A stretch of DNA of 7,973 nucleotides from Clostridiales bacterium (GTDB lineage: Bacteria; Bacillota; Clostridia; Christensenellales; CAG-314), in assembly GCA_004558105.1 (NCBI GenBank), contig SFEB01000050.1, positions 1 to 7,973 of the forward strand, in the 5' to 3' direction. The position numbers and the translations under genes are program-made. Position 1 is the first letter of the stretch, and each line of letters starts with the position of its first letter. The notes under the pieces were generated by a model. It did no database searches and was not told the DNA's origin. It was given only the letters and a program-made list of their open reading frames with translations. Below, in pieces: positions 1-5,366 of the stretch.

Positions 1-99
1 CCGTCGGAATCGTAGGAACTAGATAATCGCCTTAGTTGTTCGACGAGGAATGAGGAGAACTCGGACGTCTGAAAAAGTCTCAAATTCCGAGAATAGACG
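1..99. repeat. Terminal direct repeat, left copy (circular-genome overlap)
   Basis: These 99 bases are identical to 7875-7973. The reading frame of the adsorption-protein gene runs through the join without a break, so this is an assembly overlap of a circular molecule and not a biological repeat. The unique circle is 7874 bp. Confidence 0.95.
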
Positions 100-773
100 C
101 CTCCACTAGACAGATCAACAAGAACAGGCGCGGGACTAAGGCCCTTATTATTGCCTTTAGGTTCTAATTTGGAGAAAAAATCGCGATAGTAGGCGCTTTG
201 ACGAGTCGCATCAAACTTTTTACGGGGCATACTAAAAGTATAGTCAAAAATAGAAAGGCCCCGCCCTGGATTTATCGGCACCGATCCATCAGCATCGGCG
301 GAACTCATGGAAAGGCCGACTATATCCCAAGTAGTAAAATCATAACGGGTAAGCTTCGCGAGAGAATCAGGAGGAGCAGTAGAAATGTCTACCTTGTAAG
401 TTCTAAACAAATACCAGCCGTCATAACCGGAACCTTGAAAATAGATCAAACTGTACCAAAAATGCTCTAAATCCTCGGACGAAATGTCAAGGGCATAAGC
501 TACGCTATAAAAGAGCTTGCCAGCGTGCAACATTCCGAAAAAGAAGCCACTGCCATCTTGATTTATAGCATTGTCCGAGGTCGTTTTATAAGCGAAGGCA
601 TAAAGCCACCCATTAAAAGAGAGATGATCTGAACCAGCCACCCCGCCAGATGAAAATCTTAAAGATTTACTAGCAGTTTCTTGATCATAAGATTCCCATT
701 CAAATCCCTCTGAGACCTTCAATGAAAACAAAAAAAAGAAGCACGCCAAGTATAAAGTCAATTGTTTCCACAT
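1..773 (-). CDS. Adsorption protein (pIII-like), N-terminal part; continues at 7874
   Basis: This is the first 257 or so codons of a 436-residue protein read through the circle join. Translating from ATG at 773 gives an open frame to base 1 that matches the frame of 7973-7337. The ATG follows a G-rich ribosome site (GGGGGGTGG). Residues 1-23 form a signal peptide: MWKQ, a hydrophobic core rich in L and F, then a likely cleavage after VSEG. The mature N-terminal half (about 24-215) is rich in aromatics, Gly and Ser and looks like a beta-rich ectodomain that would bind the host receptor. I recognise no specific family here. The call rests on signal peptide plus C-terminal anchor, protein size and position: directly after the coat gene and its terminator, and directly before the pVI-like and Zot genes. 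In Ff phages this place belongs to gene III. No cysteine pair of the Ff type is evident in the ectodomain. Confidence 0.85.
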   Translation of the reverse strand, partial: MWKQLTLYLACFFFLFSLKVSEGFEWESYDQETASKSLRFSSGGVAGSDHLSFNGWLYAFAYKTTSDNAINQDGSGFFFGMLHAGKLFYSVAYALDISSEDLEHFWYSLIYFQGSGYDGWYLFRTYKVDISTAPPDSLAKLTRYDFTTWDIVGLSMSSADADGSVPINPGRGLSIFDYTFSMPRKKFDATRQSAYYRDFFSKLEPKGNNKGLSPAPVLVDLSSGGVYSRNLRLFQTSEFSSFLVEQLRRLSSSYDSD

Positions 774-796
774 CAACCACCCCCCAAAAGAAGCGC

Positions 797-839
797 GGGG
801 GTCTAACTCGTTACGCTTCGCGCAACGAGCCAAACCCCC
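797..839 (-). terminator. Terminator between major coat and adsorption genes
   Basis: Outer stem GGGGGT/ACCCCC (834-839 and 797-802) and inner stem CTCGTT/AACGAG (807-812 and 824-829) continue, past one mismatch, into CGC/GCG with a three-base loop. On the minus strand GCGCTTCTTTT follows. Ff phages have a terminator at the same place, between genes VIII and III. It limits read-through from the highly expressed coat gene to the adsorption gene. Confidence 0.7.
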
Positions 840-859
840 TCAATCTGTATGTTATTAGA

Positions 860-1090
860 CTACTTGGTGAACCGCTTAAACAAACGCCATCCAAGGTAGA
901 CGATTAGCACGCCAACAGCGACGCCAAGAGCGCCAACAATCCAGGGTTGAAGACTTGCGAGAAGCGAAGAACCAAACCCACTAGCATCGACGATCTCAGT
1001 TGTGGGAACTTGTGACGCGGTGATCTCTGCAAAGGCGGAACCAGCAGAACCAAGGAGAGGAATCAGGGAGAGGAAGCCAATCTTTTTCAT
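860..1090 (-). CDS. Major coat protein (pVIII-like)
   Basis: A 76-residue precursor. The start is ATG at 1090, nine bases after AAGAGG; the longer frame from 1132 reads through the neighbour and lacks a signal start. The signal peptide MKKIGFLSL through GSAFA is cleaved after residue 21 (A-x-A site), leaving 55 residues. The mature form has an acidic N-terminus (EITASQ, two more acidic residues), a central hydrophobic helix (PWIVGALGVAVGVLIVYLGW) and a basic end (RLFKRFTK) to line the DNA. This is the standard inovirus coat plan, one long helix that is membrane-bound before assembly. Its helix and end are copied in the 207-aa protein at 1183-1806. A strong terminator follows. Confidence 0.92.
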   Translation of the reverse strand: MKKIGFLSLIPLLGSAGSAFAEITASQVPTTEIVDASGFGSSLLASLQPWIVGALGVAVGVLIVYLGWRLFKRFTK

Positions 1091-1091
1091 G

Positions 1092-1199
1092 TTAAAACCT
1101 CTTAAAAAGATGATAGAATGAGGCGACGCCAAGCGACGTCCAAAAAATTATATTACTAATGATGAAGCCCATAACGACAGCATCAAGTTTCTCTTCCAT
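1092..1199 (-). CDS. 35-aa single-span membrane protein (pVII/pIX-like)
   Basis: ATG at 1199 opens 35 codons to TAA at 1094-1092. The product begins MEEKLDAVVM, has one hydrophobic span (GFIISNIIFWTSLGVA) and ends YHLFKRF. Size, topology and place before the major coat gene match the 32-33-residue pVII and pIX tip proteins of Ff phages. The end LFKRF recurs near the end of the major coat protein. It overlaps the previous gene by 17 bases, and its stop lies one base before the coat ATG. The KR codons AAG AGG form the coat gene's ribosome site. All this argues for a real, translationally coupled gene. The family match is by form only; no sequence identity with Ff proteins is claimed. Confidence 0.65.
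   Translation of the reverse strand: MEEKLDAVVMGFIISNIIFWTSLGVASFYHLFKRF
1147..1175 (-). promoter_or_regulatory. Possible promoter for the major coat gene
   Basis: A perfect TATAAT reads on the minus strand at 1152-1147, about 57 bases before the coat ATG and inside the 35-aa gene. At 17-bp spacing the -35 reads GTTATG, a weak match. A separate promoter would fit the high need for coat protein. Confidence 0.3.
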
Positions 1200-1806
1200 C
1201 GTCAGAACCTCGTATAGTTTTTCCGATCTCATGAATCAAAAACAGTTGGAACAATCGGCGCCAGCCGAGCACGAGGACAAGCACCGGAAGCGCGAAGACT
1301 AGGGCACCAATCACCCAGACCGCAAGGAGTTGGAGGAGCTTAGACCCAAGATCGGACGGATCAACGACCTTAGGCGGGGCAAAATACAAGGCGTCTATCT
1401 GACGTTGACGATCTAAAACCGAACCGAGCCCGAACCGATCAAGGTTATTGTTTACGGCCACAGCAATTCCAGTATAAGGCCCGGGCATGTAAATAGTGCG
1501 GGCGTCGCTTACGTAAAAATAGGCCTTGCCAGTTGACGGCGAATAATAACCCGAAGCATTAAGAACTACATCCGAGGGAAGGAACGAAACATAACGCACA
1601 GCTTGCAACTGATAGGGAGCCGACCAGCTACCGTCTACAGGCTGAACAGATAAGAAGGGGCCGGAATCTGCCGGGTATTTGTCGGAATTTGTAACGATTC
1701 GCAAAGGCTCCGCGCCTTTTGCCAAATCTGATCCACAACAAGCGACCAGGACAAGTCCGAGGATAATGATCTTGCCAAGTGTTTTGATATTACTGTGCAC
1801 GCACAT
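1183..1806 (-). CDS. Exported protein with a coat-protein-like C-terminal anchor (probable minor coat protein)
   Basis: 207 residues. The start is ATG at 1806 with GAGG upstream at long spacing; the codon GTG two further on is an alternative. The signal peptide ends in a lipobox, LVAC (residues 20-23), so lipidation is possible. The ectodomain, about 30-145, is rich in Tyr, Ser, Pro and Gly and matches nothing I recognise. The C-terminal part (about 148-190) aligns with the major coat protein over 42 positions with about 22 identities. Shared blocks are VD-x-S, GS-x-LL, W-x-x-GAL and LGWR-LF. The protein therefore looks like an ectodomain set on a coat-type membrane and packing helix, which could join the virion. 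It ends in a polar tail, IRGSDDGRET. The gene lies between rep and the coat gene, the Ff gene VII/IX position, and overlaps the 35-aa gene by 17 bases. Confidence 0.75.
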   Translation of the reverse strand: MCVHSNIKTLGKIIILGLVLVACCGSDLAKGAEPLRIVTNSDKYPADSGPFLSVQPVDGSWSAPYQLQAVRYVSFLPSDVVLNASGYYSPSTGKAYFYVSDARTIYMPGPYTGIAVAVNNNLDRFGLGSVLDRQRQIDALYFAPPKVVDPSDLGSKLLQLLAVWVIGALVFALPVLVLVLGWRRLFQLFLIHEIGKTIRGSDDGRET

Positions 1807-2717
1807 TTTAAAGCCCGCCTCGTTATGTCACCCGATGGTCTTTTTCTAGTTCTATGATATTTTACGCAATCTTGCGAAGAAAACAAGCGCCCGTAATTTG
1901 GGGATATTATCTCATATTTCTGATTGGTCGATTTTGTTTCCAGGATCTTGAAGTTATCACGAGCGAACGTAAGGAGCGCCGGAAGATCAACTTCCTCAAG
2001 GGTCGACATGTTCAAAGAGTGAAGGAGTTCCCGAAAAAAACGGAACTCTAGACGAGTGATCCGCGGGAGCTTTTTGAAGGAATTTAAAACCGAATCAGGG
2101 AGGGAATCTGTCAAGCGATCGTAAATATAGGAGAGCTTCGCAAGATCTTTTTCTTGCGCGGTCTTATCGTAGACGCATACTTGCCAAGCGCCAGATCCGC
2201 GCCCAAACGTAATAGAATTTCCCTCGTCATTTTGCACAGTCGTTACGGTTCGAAACCTTGCACGGATCAGATCAGCCCGATCAGCTTGGATCACTTCATC
2301 AACTTTGAAAAAAAGATCGTCAACGGAGATATCTAGACGGGTCACCTTTATAAAGTCACGAGCGACACCGAAGACAGCGCACAACTTCGCGAGCTTGTCT
2401 TTTAACTGATCAAAATCCTCGAAACCGTCGCACCGTGATTTTATGAGATACTGCGCTGAAACTCTAAGACGAAAACGCGCAACATTAGCGCGAGGGTCGT
2501 CGACGATCAGGACGTAAACAAGATTTTTATCCTCATCTTTAAGGCAAACATAAGGGAAGGGGCCGACGTGAACAGCTTTGGGCAAGATCTCGTAATGCTT
2601 CCAAAACTTGCGACCGCCACGCCATTGAAAAACAATGTCGCGACGAGTCGCCTCGTTAGTCATCGTCACAGCATCGGCGAACAATTCAAGCCCACCATCT
2701 AGATGAATATATGCCAT
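1635..2717 (-). CDS. Replication initiation protein, Rep_trans family (pII-like)
   Basis: A 360-residue initiator that would nick the double-stranded form to start rolling-circle replication. The start is ATG at 2717 with GGAAGGG six bases upstream. Family-like motifs appear in order: TRLDISVDD at 126-134, FGRGSGAWQVCVYDKTAQ at 171-188 (the Y-D-K element), and ITRLEFRFFRE at about 220-230. This is the pattern of the Rep_trans group (PF02486), which includes many inovirus initiators. I have not assigned the catalytic Tyr. The last 57 codons overlap the next gene out of frame by 172 bp, and their composition (for example KCACT) is unlike the rest. A genuine overlap or a late frameshift that extended an earlier stop near 1825 are both possible. 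Confidence 0.85.
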   Translation of the reverse strand: MAYIHLDGGLELFADAVTMTNEATRRDIVFQWRGGRKFWKHYEILPKAVHVGPFPYVCLKDEDKNLVYVLIVDDPRANVARFRLRVSAQYLIKSRCDGFEDFDQLKDKLAKLCAVFGVARDFIKVTRLDISVDDLFFKVDEVIQADRADLIRARFRTVTTVQNDEGNSITFGRGSGAWQVCVYDKTAQEKDLAKLSYIYDRLTDSLPDSVLNSFKKLPRITRLEFRFFRELLHSLNMSTLEEVDLPALLTFARDNFKILETKSTNQKYEIISPNYGRLFSSQDCVKYHRTRKRPSGDITRRALKCACTVISKHLARSLSSDLSWSLVVDQIWQKARSLCESLQIPTNTRQIPAPSYLFSL

Positions 2718-2736
2718 TATCGGCCCTTCCGGGTGG

Positions 2737-2778
2737 TTTTGTCCCCTTTTTTCCCGGCTAACGCCGGGGGGGACAAAA
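2737..2778. other. Bulged double hairpin directly upstream of rep
   Basis: Outer arms TTTTGTCCCC (2737-2746) and GGGGACAAAA (2769-2778) pair perfectly. A one-sided bulge of six T lies at 2747-2752. The inner stem CCCGGC/GCCGGG (2753-2758 and 2763-2768) has loop TAAC. It ends 20 bases before the rep start. No T-run follows the stem on the minus strand, so an operator for Rep, a nicking site or a packaging signal is more likely than a terminator. Confidence 0.7.
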
Positions 2779-2785
2779 GAACGAT

Positions 2786-2824
2786 AAAAAAAGGTCTCTT
2801 GTTACTTACTAAGAGAGTAACAAG
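2786..2824 (-). terminator. Second terminator-like hairpin upstream of rep
   Basis: CTTGTTACT/AGTAACAAG (2816-2824 and 2798-2806) is a perfect nine-base stem. On the minus strand AGACC and seven T follow (2792-2786). The five-base gap before the T-run makes it less canonical than its neighbour. It separates the secretin operon from rep. Confidence 0.6.
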
Positions 2825-2826
2825 CC

Positions 2827-2855
2827 AAAAAAACGGGGCCCCCGGAGGAGCCCCG
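2827..2855 (-). terminator. Rho-independent terminator after the 149-aa gene
   Basis: On the minus strand CGGGGC (2855-2850) pairs with GCCCCG (2839-2834), followed directly by seven T (2833-2827). It lies 18 bases after the stop codon. An alternative stem GCGGGG/CCCCGC at 2864-2869 and 2851-2856 uses the same CCCCG arm and would compete with it. Confidence 0.8.
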
Positions 2856-2872
2856 CCCCCATTGCGGGGAGG

Positions 2873-3322
2873 TCAAGCTTTATCCTTTACCTTTCGCATG
2901 AAATCTGCATATTCACGGCAAAGAAGCGCAACAAATTCAAGATCCTCGGCGAGCCGATCAAAATTGTTTGGATTTTGATTCTCGCAGAAATTTTGATGAT
3001 TAAAAAGCAACTCCGTAGCCATCGACTCCAATTCAAGGGAATCACCTTCCTGGATTTCTTTCTTAAACTCGGAAAGATCGCCTCCCGTCAATTCGAACCA
3101 CTCAAGAAAGCGAGACTTTCTAACAAGATCTTTCAGATCTTCCCCCCTCTTTTTCTCTCTTTCTTTTTGGGCATCATACTTAGCCCATCCGTCAAGATTG
3201 CCTCCTTGACGGATAAATTCCTTGTATTCTTCGTCTTTCTTTTGAACAGCAGGCCCAAAGAAATCAGTAATCTCGGAATCTGTCAAGGGACGATCTACGC
3301 CAGGTATTACTTCGCGTCTCAT
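2873..3322 (-). CDS. Hypothetical charged 149-aa protein with an internal repeat
   Basis: Start ATG at 3322 overlaps the stop of the 201-aa gene (ATGA), with GAGGGGG seven bases upstream, so translation is probably coupled. The protein is soluble, very rich in E, D, K and R, and mostly helical in appearance. I recognise no family. Two similar segments occur 39 residues apart: EFIRQGGNLDGWAKY (35-49) and EWFELTGGDLSEFKK (74-88), sharing E-aromatic, GG, (N/D)L and an aromatic-x-K. That suggests a duplicated small helical motif. It is the last gene before the tandem terminators, in an operon with the 201-aa gene. It could serve in replication control or morphogenesis; the sequence does not say which. 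Confidence 0.7.
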   Translation of the reverse strand: MRREVIPGVDRPLTDSEITDFFGPAVQKKDEEYKEFIRQGGNLDGWAKYDAQKEREKKRGEDLKDLVRKSRFLEWFELTGGDLSEFKKEIQEGDSLELESMATELLFNHQNFCENQNPNNFDRLAEDLEFVALLCREYADFMRKVKDKA

Positions 3323-3924
3323 TTTTGCACCCCCTCATCTTTCGCAGGCTTACGATCTGCACGATCAGCGCGAACCGCGAAGACACGAGCGGGAATAATT
3401 TCAAGGACTTGGTAAGAATCCCCGACGGCTCGTCGGATCGTTTTATTTCTAGTGGTCAACTGTATCCCTTGAACCTCCGCATCTAGCGCGCCGGGTTCTA
3501 TCTTTATCCCGTCTCCAATCGTAGTAGAAAAGCGCAATTGACCGCCGAGGACTTCCATGATCAAGGCCATGCCCTTTTGAAGTTTGCCGTTTTCTTCGAA
3601 CTGCCAAGGCTGAAGTTTTACCCAATCACTTGACACAGCGTTAAACTGTCCAAGGATTTTCCGAGATACGCGATCCTCAGGGACAAGATCGACCGACTCA
3701 ACGTCAAGGTTAAGTCTTACGCCACGATCTGAGCGAAGGAACCCGCGAACGTGTACGCACGCTTGCTCTTGGAGGTACGGGCTGAGCAATTCAGATTGAA
3801 GGACAACTTGACCACCCGGCCAAACGATTGACGGCAAGATCACGTCTTGCGACTCTCGGGGGACGGCAAAACCGGTAAGCTCGAACTTGGGGGCATAACG
3901 TTGCATCATTTTTGTGTAGTCCAT
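3319..3924 (-). CDS. Hypothetical 201-aa protein; candidate ssDNA-binding protein
   Basis: A soluble protein with no signal peptide or membrane segment. The start is ATG at 3924 after AGAGG with six-base spacing. I do not recognise the family. Residues about 40-82 (VVLQSELL, then CVHVRGFLRSDRGVRLNLDV) give a run of alternating strands like an OB fold. A second strand-rich part lies at about 115-180, and a basic C-terminal tail at 180-201 holds several R and K. An inovirus with a Rep initiator needs a gpV-type ssDNA-binding protein, and no other gene here fits better. This is therefore an assignment by elimination and fold impression only. It would be larger than the usual gpV proteins (about 87-145 residues). 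It overlaps the next gene by ATGA. Confidence 0.5.
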   Translation of the reverse strand: MDYTKMMQRYAPKFELTGFAVPRESQDVILPSIVWPGGQVVLQSELLSPYLQEQACVHVRGFLRSDRGVRLNLDVESVDLVPEDRVSRKILGQFNAVSSDWVKLQPWQFEENGKLQKGMALIMEVLGGQLRFSTTIGDGIKIEPGALDAEVQGIQLTTRNKTIRRAVGDSYQVLEIIPARVFAVRADRADRKPAKDEGVQK

Positions 3925-3944
3925 TTTTGACCTCTTGCAATGGA
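3922..3944 (-). promoter_or_regulatory. Shared leader motif and ribosome site, copy 2 (201-aa gene)
   Basis: The minus strand reads TCCATTGCAAGAGGTCAAAA followed by ATG, nearly identical to the secretin leader at 4966-4989. It may be a common translational operator or simply a duplicated leader. Confidence 0.6.
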
Positions 3945-3972
3945 TTATATTTCAACCCCCCTTGAAGGGGAC
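3944..3972 (-). promoter_or_regulatory. Putative promoter for the 201-aa gene
   Basis: A perfect -10 box TATAAT reads on the minus strand at 3949-3944, about 20 bases before the ATG. The -35 position at 17-bp spacing reads GTCCCC, a poor match to TTGACA. An activator or a non-standard -35 would be needed. Confidence 0.35.
3957..3970. other. Short palindrome between secretin and 201-aa genes
   Basis: CCCCTT-G-AAGGGG at about 3958-3970 is a compact palindrome, 33 bases before the 201-aa gene. It covers the expected -35 area of the putative promoter at 3944-3972, so it may be an operator; that is inference. Confidence 0.35.
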
Positions 3973-3996
3973 GGCTATTTTTTAACATTCTTTTTT

Positions 3997-4968
3997 CTAT
4001 TTGTCAAGCGACAAATATATTTTTTTTCTGTTTTTTTTCCTGAGAAAGTCAACGCCTAACACGTTAAGCCCTCGGGAGTCTTCGAAGTCCTCAAGGTCAG
4101 CAACGAGCGCCACTTGACCAGGAAGCACATATATAGACGACTGCGCCGAGTTCGTGGACTTTTCAAGGTCGCCAGTCCAAGCGCTCGACTCAACCTCAGA
4201 CGTTACGATGTAACCAGCGCCAAGCGGATCAGCCTTGACCCTAAGTTTAAAACCCGCCTGAAAATTTTTATAACCGCTTACGGTGCTAGTCCCAGCATCG
4301 GAAACCGTCCTTTCTTCCTTGGTTTTGTCGGTTGTACAATCGTAAACATACGGGACGTCTGAGAGGGGAAAGACAATCTTTTTCACTTTGTCCGATCCAG
4401 AAAGAGAGCCGGAGATGCTTATATTCTTGGTCTCTATGGAAAGTTGACGGAAAAAGTCAGCGCTACTGATCACAAGATCAGACGAGGCGCCGAGATCAGC
4501 GCCTTGGCTCGTCTCTACAATGTAAAGCGCCGCCGAGTTTTGGAAGGTCGGAAGAAGGGCGCGGGCCTTTTGCCATTCTTCAAAATTACCCGCCTGCACA
4601 TTATCCAAGGTCGATATCTTGAGAGGTATTTTTTCAATCAAAACCATCGATCCGAAACGCCGGAGGGTGTACCCTTGCGACGTTAGGAGGTCAACGAGTT
4701 GGGCGCTCGTTAGCTCAACGAAACCACCAGGAAAGGGATCCTCGGGGTTCGTTGTAAAATAAATGTCAGTTTCAAGATCAGCGTTTAAAGCGTCGCACAA
4801 GTCGCGAAGCGTTGAGCCTTCGCGAGCCATGAACGTGAACAAGTGCGCCTCAACTTCGAGCGGATCAGCGACGAGGCGCGAGACGGTCGGTTTTATTTCG
4901 GGCGCCGTTTTGCAAGATGGAACGATGCAAAGCATCAGCAAGATCAAGATCTTTAGATATTCTTTCAT
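3997..4968 (-). CDS. Short divergent secretin-like lipoprotein (pIV-like)
   Basis: A 323-residue exported protein, the likely outer-membrane exit channel. The start is ATG at 4968 (MKEYLKILIL) after AGAGG; the longer frame from 5025 adds 19 unsupported residues. A lipoprotein signal ends at Cys19 (IVPSC, -1 Ser). Residues about 50-113 (STLRDLCDALN through TSQGYTLRRFGSMVLIEK) fit the N0-type domain of secretins. The C-terminal part has an AGFKLRVKADPLGAGYIV stretch (about 238-255), an alternating strand pattern with SSIYVLPGQVALVADLED (about 277-294), then LGVDFL (304-309). These parallel the secretin core and its closing P/LG-x-x-F region. Ff pIV is about 405-426 residues, so this one is short, and the usual V/GGL signature is degenerate. 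Its partner would be the Zot ATPase. It is the first gene after the noncoding region. Confidence 0.65.
   Translation of the reverse strand: MKEYLKILILLMLCIVPSCKTAPEIKPTVSRLVADPLEVEAHLFTFMAREGSTLRDLCDALNADLETDIYFTTNPEDPFPGGFVELTSAQLVDLLTSQGYTLRRFGSMVLIEKIPLKISTLDNVQAGNFEEWQKARALLPTFQNSAALYIVETSQGADLGASSDLVISSADFFRQLSIETKNISISGSLSGSDKVKKIVFPLSDVPYVYDCTTDKTKEERTVSDAGTSTVSGYKNFQAGFKLRVKADPLGAGYIVTSEVESSAWTGDLEKSTNSAQSSIYVLPGQVALVADLEDFEDSRGLNVLGVDFLRKKNRKKIYLSLDK
3999..4028 (+). terminator. Hairpin with plus-strand T-run over the secretin stop
   Basis: ATTTGTC/GACAAAT at 3999-4005 and 4010-4016 (loop AAGC) is followed on the plus strand by ATAT and a run of T. On the minus strand the hairpin is followed by A-rich sequence. 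It could only terminate transcription running against the genes. It partly overlaps the last secretin codons. Confidence 0.35.
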
Positions 4969-4989
4969 TTTTTGACCTCTAGCAATGGA
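4966..4989 (-). promoter_or_regulatory. Shared leader motif and ribosome site, copy 1 (secretin)
   Basis: The minus strand reads TCCATTGCTAGAGGTCAAAA and then A-ATG. The 201-aa gene has the same leader at 3922-3944, with one substitution and one A fewer. AGAGG is the ribosome site. Conservation upstream of AGAGG exceeds what a ribosome site needs. Confidence 0.6.
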
Positions 4990-5078
4990 AAGACAACAAG
5001 GGGGGCTTTTGTATAATCGGAGCATTTTAGAAAAATCTTTATCTTTCTTCTCTAGAGCTTTACTTGGGACGCGATTGA

Positions 5079-5105
5079 AAAGAATTTTTTAAAAAAAAAT
5101 TCTTT
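5079..5105. repeat. AT-only inverted repeat
   Basis: AAAGAATTTTTT (5079-5090) and AAAAAATTCTTT (5094-5105) are perfect 12-base arms around AAA. It sits beside the bulged hairpin at 5114-5158, and could be a DNA-unwinding element of the origin or a terminator. The function is inferred. Confidence 0.6.
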
Positions 5106-5115
5106 AAGCGCTAAG
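5106..5115. repeat. AAGCGCTAAG, copy 1
   Basis: A ten-base direct repeat found again at 5731-5740. The two copies bracket the GC-rich part of the noncoding region. Repeats of this length arise by chance in a genome of this size, so only the placement is notable. Confidence 0.4.
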
Positions 5116-5158
5116 GGGGACGCTATTCTTTTTTTCTGCGAAAAAAAGGCGTCCCCCT
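5114..5158. other. Long bulged double hairpin in the noncoding region
   Basis: Outer arms AGGGGGACGC (5114-5123) and GCGTCCCCCT (5149-5158) pair perfectly. A one-sided bulge TATT lies at 5124-5127. The inner stem CTTTTTTTC/GAAAAAAAG (5128-5136 and 5140-5148) has a TGC loop. A long imperfect hairpin like this is the usual form of inovirus origin or packaging signals. Its design resembles the structure at 2737-2778. Confidence 0.7.
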
Positions 5159-5220
5159 ACGGTGCGACCCTTGCCAGGGTCGTGCCCTACCCCCCGTGTG
5201 GGGGCCCACACCCCACACAA

Positions 5221-5299
5221 GCGGGGCCAGCCCCGCACCCCGCCAGAGGGGCGGGAACCGCCCGCCCCCTGGACCCCCTGCGGAACGCGCAAGCGGTCA
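5221..5299. repeat. Structured module, copy A
   Basis: First hairpin GCGGGGC/GCCCCGC at 5221-5236. Second hairpin GGGGCGGG/CCCGCCCC at 5248-5255 and 5261-5268, extended by CCAG/CTGG past one bulged A. It closes with CGCAAGCGGTCA at 5288-5299. Two further hairpins precede it (5165-5182 and 5196-5218). Confidence 0.8.
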
Positions 5300-5366
5300 T
5301 CTACGCCCGGTGTAGGCGCTGAGAAGTTCAACCGCCTCCGAAGGGATCAAATGTCGTCAAAAGCCC

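Noticed and set aside
198..470. Plus-strand frame of 90 codons
   Set aside because: Antisense to the N-terminal half of the adsorption gene, whose minus-strand frame is longer and has a signal peptide and ribosome site.
722..907. Plus-strand frame of 61 codons
   Set aside because: Runs over the adsorption signal peptide, the terminator and the coat end; low-complexity product.
1141..1165. AT-rich TTATATTACTAAT stretch considered as a dif/XerCD site
   Set aside because: Arms do not match the conserved dif half-sites as I know them, and it lies inside the 35-aa coding frame.
2975..3415. Plus-strand frame of 146 codons
   Set aside because: Shadow of the 149-aa and 201-aa genes; no ribosome site or domain seen.
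3791..3988. Minus-strand frame of 65 codons beginning before the 201-aa gene
   Set aside because: Overlaps the start of the 201-aa gene in another frame, and lacks a good ribosome site.
5011..5018. TATAAT on the plus strand before the secretin gene
   Set aside because: No -35 at proper spacing and no plus-strand gene downstream.
5104..5331. Minus-strand frame of 75 codons, Gly/Arg-rich
   Set aside because: Same GC-rich hairpin region; no ribosome site and low-complexity product.
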